In this document: one piece after another, positions 6,049-6,139 of the stretch
Layout of the letters: each line of letters opens with the position of its first letter
How positions within the stretch are numbered: the stretch's first letter is position 1
Assembly: GCA_000438015.1 (NCBI GenBank)
Contig: FR901564.1
Location: forward strand, 1-6,139
Origin: Coraliomargarita sp. CAG:312
GTDB lineage: Bacteria; Verrucomicrobiota; Verrucomicrobiia; Opitutales; Intestinicryptomonadaceae
Direction: 5' to 3'
Length of the DNA: 6,139 nt
Made by a program: the position numbers and the translations under genes
Notes under the pieces: model-generated
The model's database searches: none
Seen by the model: only the letters and a program-made list of their open reading frames with translations
Told to the model about the DNA's origin: nothing

Positions 6049-6139
6049 GCGCGGACTTTATCGATGGGAACAAAGCGCTTTTGCTGCGCCGCGCCATATT
6101 GCTGCAGCTGGAAGCCGCCAGCCCCGCCAGCCTGCCGCC
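6045..6139 (+). CDS. 5' part of a small gene coupled to the coiled-coil gene, possibly phage-related (runs off the window)
   Basis: Only the first 31 codons are visible, beginning MSADFIDGNKALLLRRAILL and continuing with an alanine-rich QLEAASPASLP. Its ATG overlaps the upstream TGA (ATGA), and a near-perfect Shine-Dalgarno precedes it, so the two genes form an operon. The pattern of a helix of Leu/Arg followed by a 'xLEAASPASLP' turn resembles the start of small winged-helix-like proteins that follow the DUF2730 gene in Mu-like phages; this is a weak resemblance over a short stretch. Local base composition is clearly more GC-rich than the metabolic genes to the left, which would fit acquired DNA. 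Confidence 0.6.
   Translation, partial: MSADFIDGNKALLLRRAILLQLEAASPASLP

Overview
The window looks like bacterial chromosome from a Gram-negative, probably a member of the Verrucomicrobiota (possibly a gut or host-associated Opitutales-like lineage). The basis is the combination of an OprB-type outer-membrane sugar porin, a PEP-CTERM surface protein, a secreted DUF1080 (3-keto-disaccharide hydrolase-type) lipoprotein and a lipoprotein of the xylose-isomerase-like TIM-barrel family. This is inference from gene families; no rRNA or other phylogenetic marker is present.

Layout. Positions 1-168 hold the tail of what looks like a terminator, a good sigma70-type promoter and a leader with a small hairpin. 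Positions 169-1453 (+) encode an OprB-family porin whose signal peptide is out of frame with the mature protein by one base, at a run of nine A. Positions 1647-3299 (+) encode a beta-helix-type protein with a PEP-CTERM anchor, interrupted by a single in-frame TGA at codon 74. Positions 3520-4344 (+) encode the TIM-barrel lipoprotein. About 500 bases without a recognisable gene follow, ending in a strong hairpin terminator that serves the minus-strand DUF1080 lipoprotein at 4845-5519. At the right edge, divergent from that gene, a small membrane-anchored coiled-coil protein (5641-6048) is followed by a gene that overlaps it by ATGA and runs off the window (6045 onward). This pair resembles the DUF2730 plus small-protein pair of Mu-like phages and may be the edge of a prophage or a domesticated remnant.

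How the parts fit. The porin, the TIM-barrel lipoprotein and the DUF1080 lipoprotein make sense together as uptake and envelope-located processing of sugars or keto-glycosides. The PEP-CTERM protein is a surface structure that sorts separately. No shared operon is evident: each gene has its own gap, and the last two metabolic genes converge.

The most notable signals are the two single-lesion breaks, both near the N-termini of adjacent exported-protein genes whose remaining sequence is intact. The porin lesion lies in a homopolymer of the kind that can slip during replication or transcription, so it may be switchable rather than dead. Second, several genes lack a Shine-Dalgarno sequence and have a plausible -10 element directly before the start codon, suggesting leaderless transcripts. 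I did not find a CRISPR array, tRNA, rRNA, insertion sequence or clear defence system.
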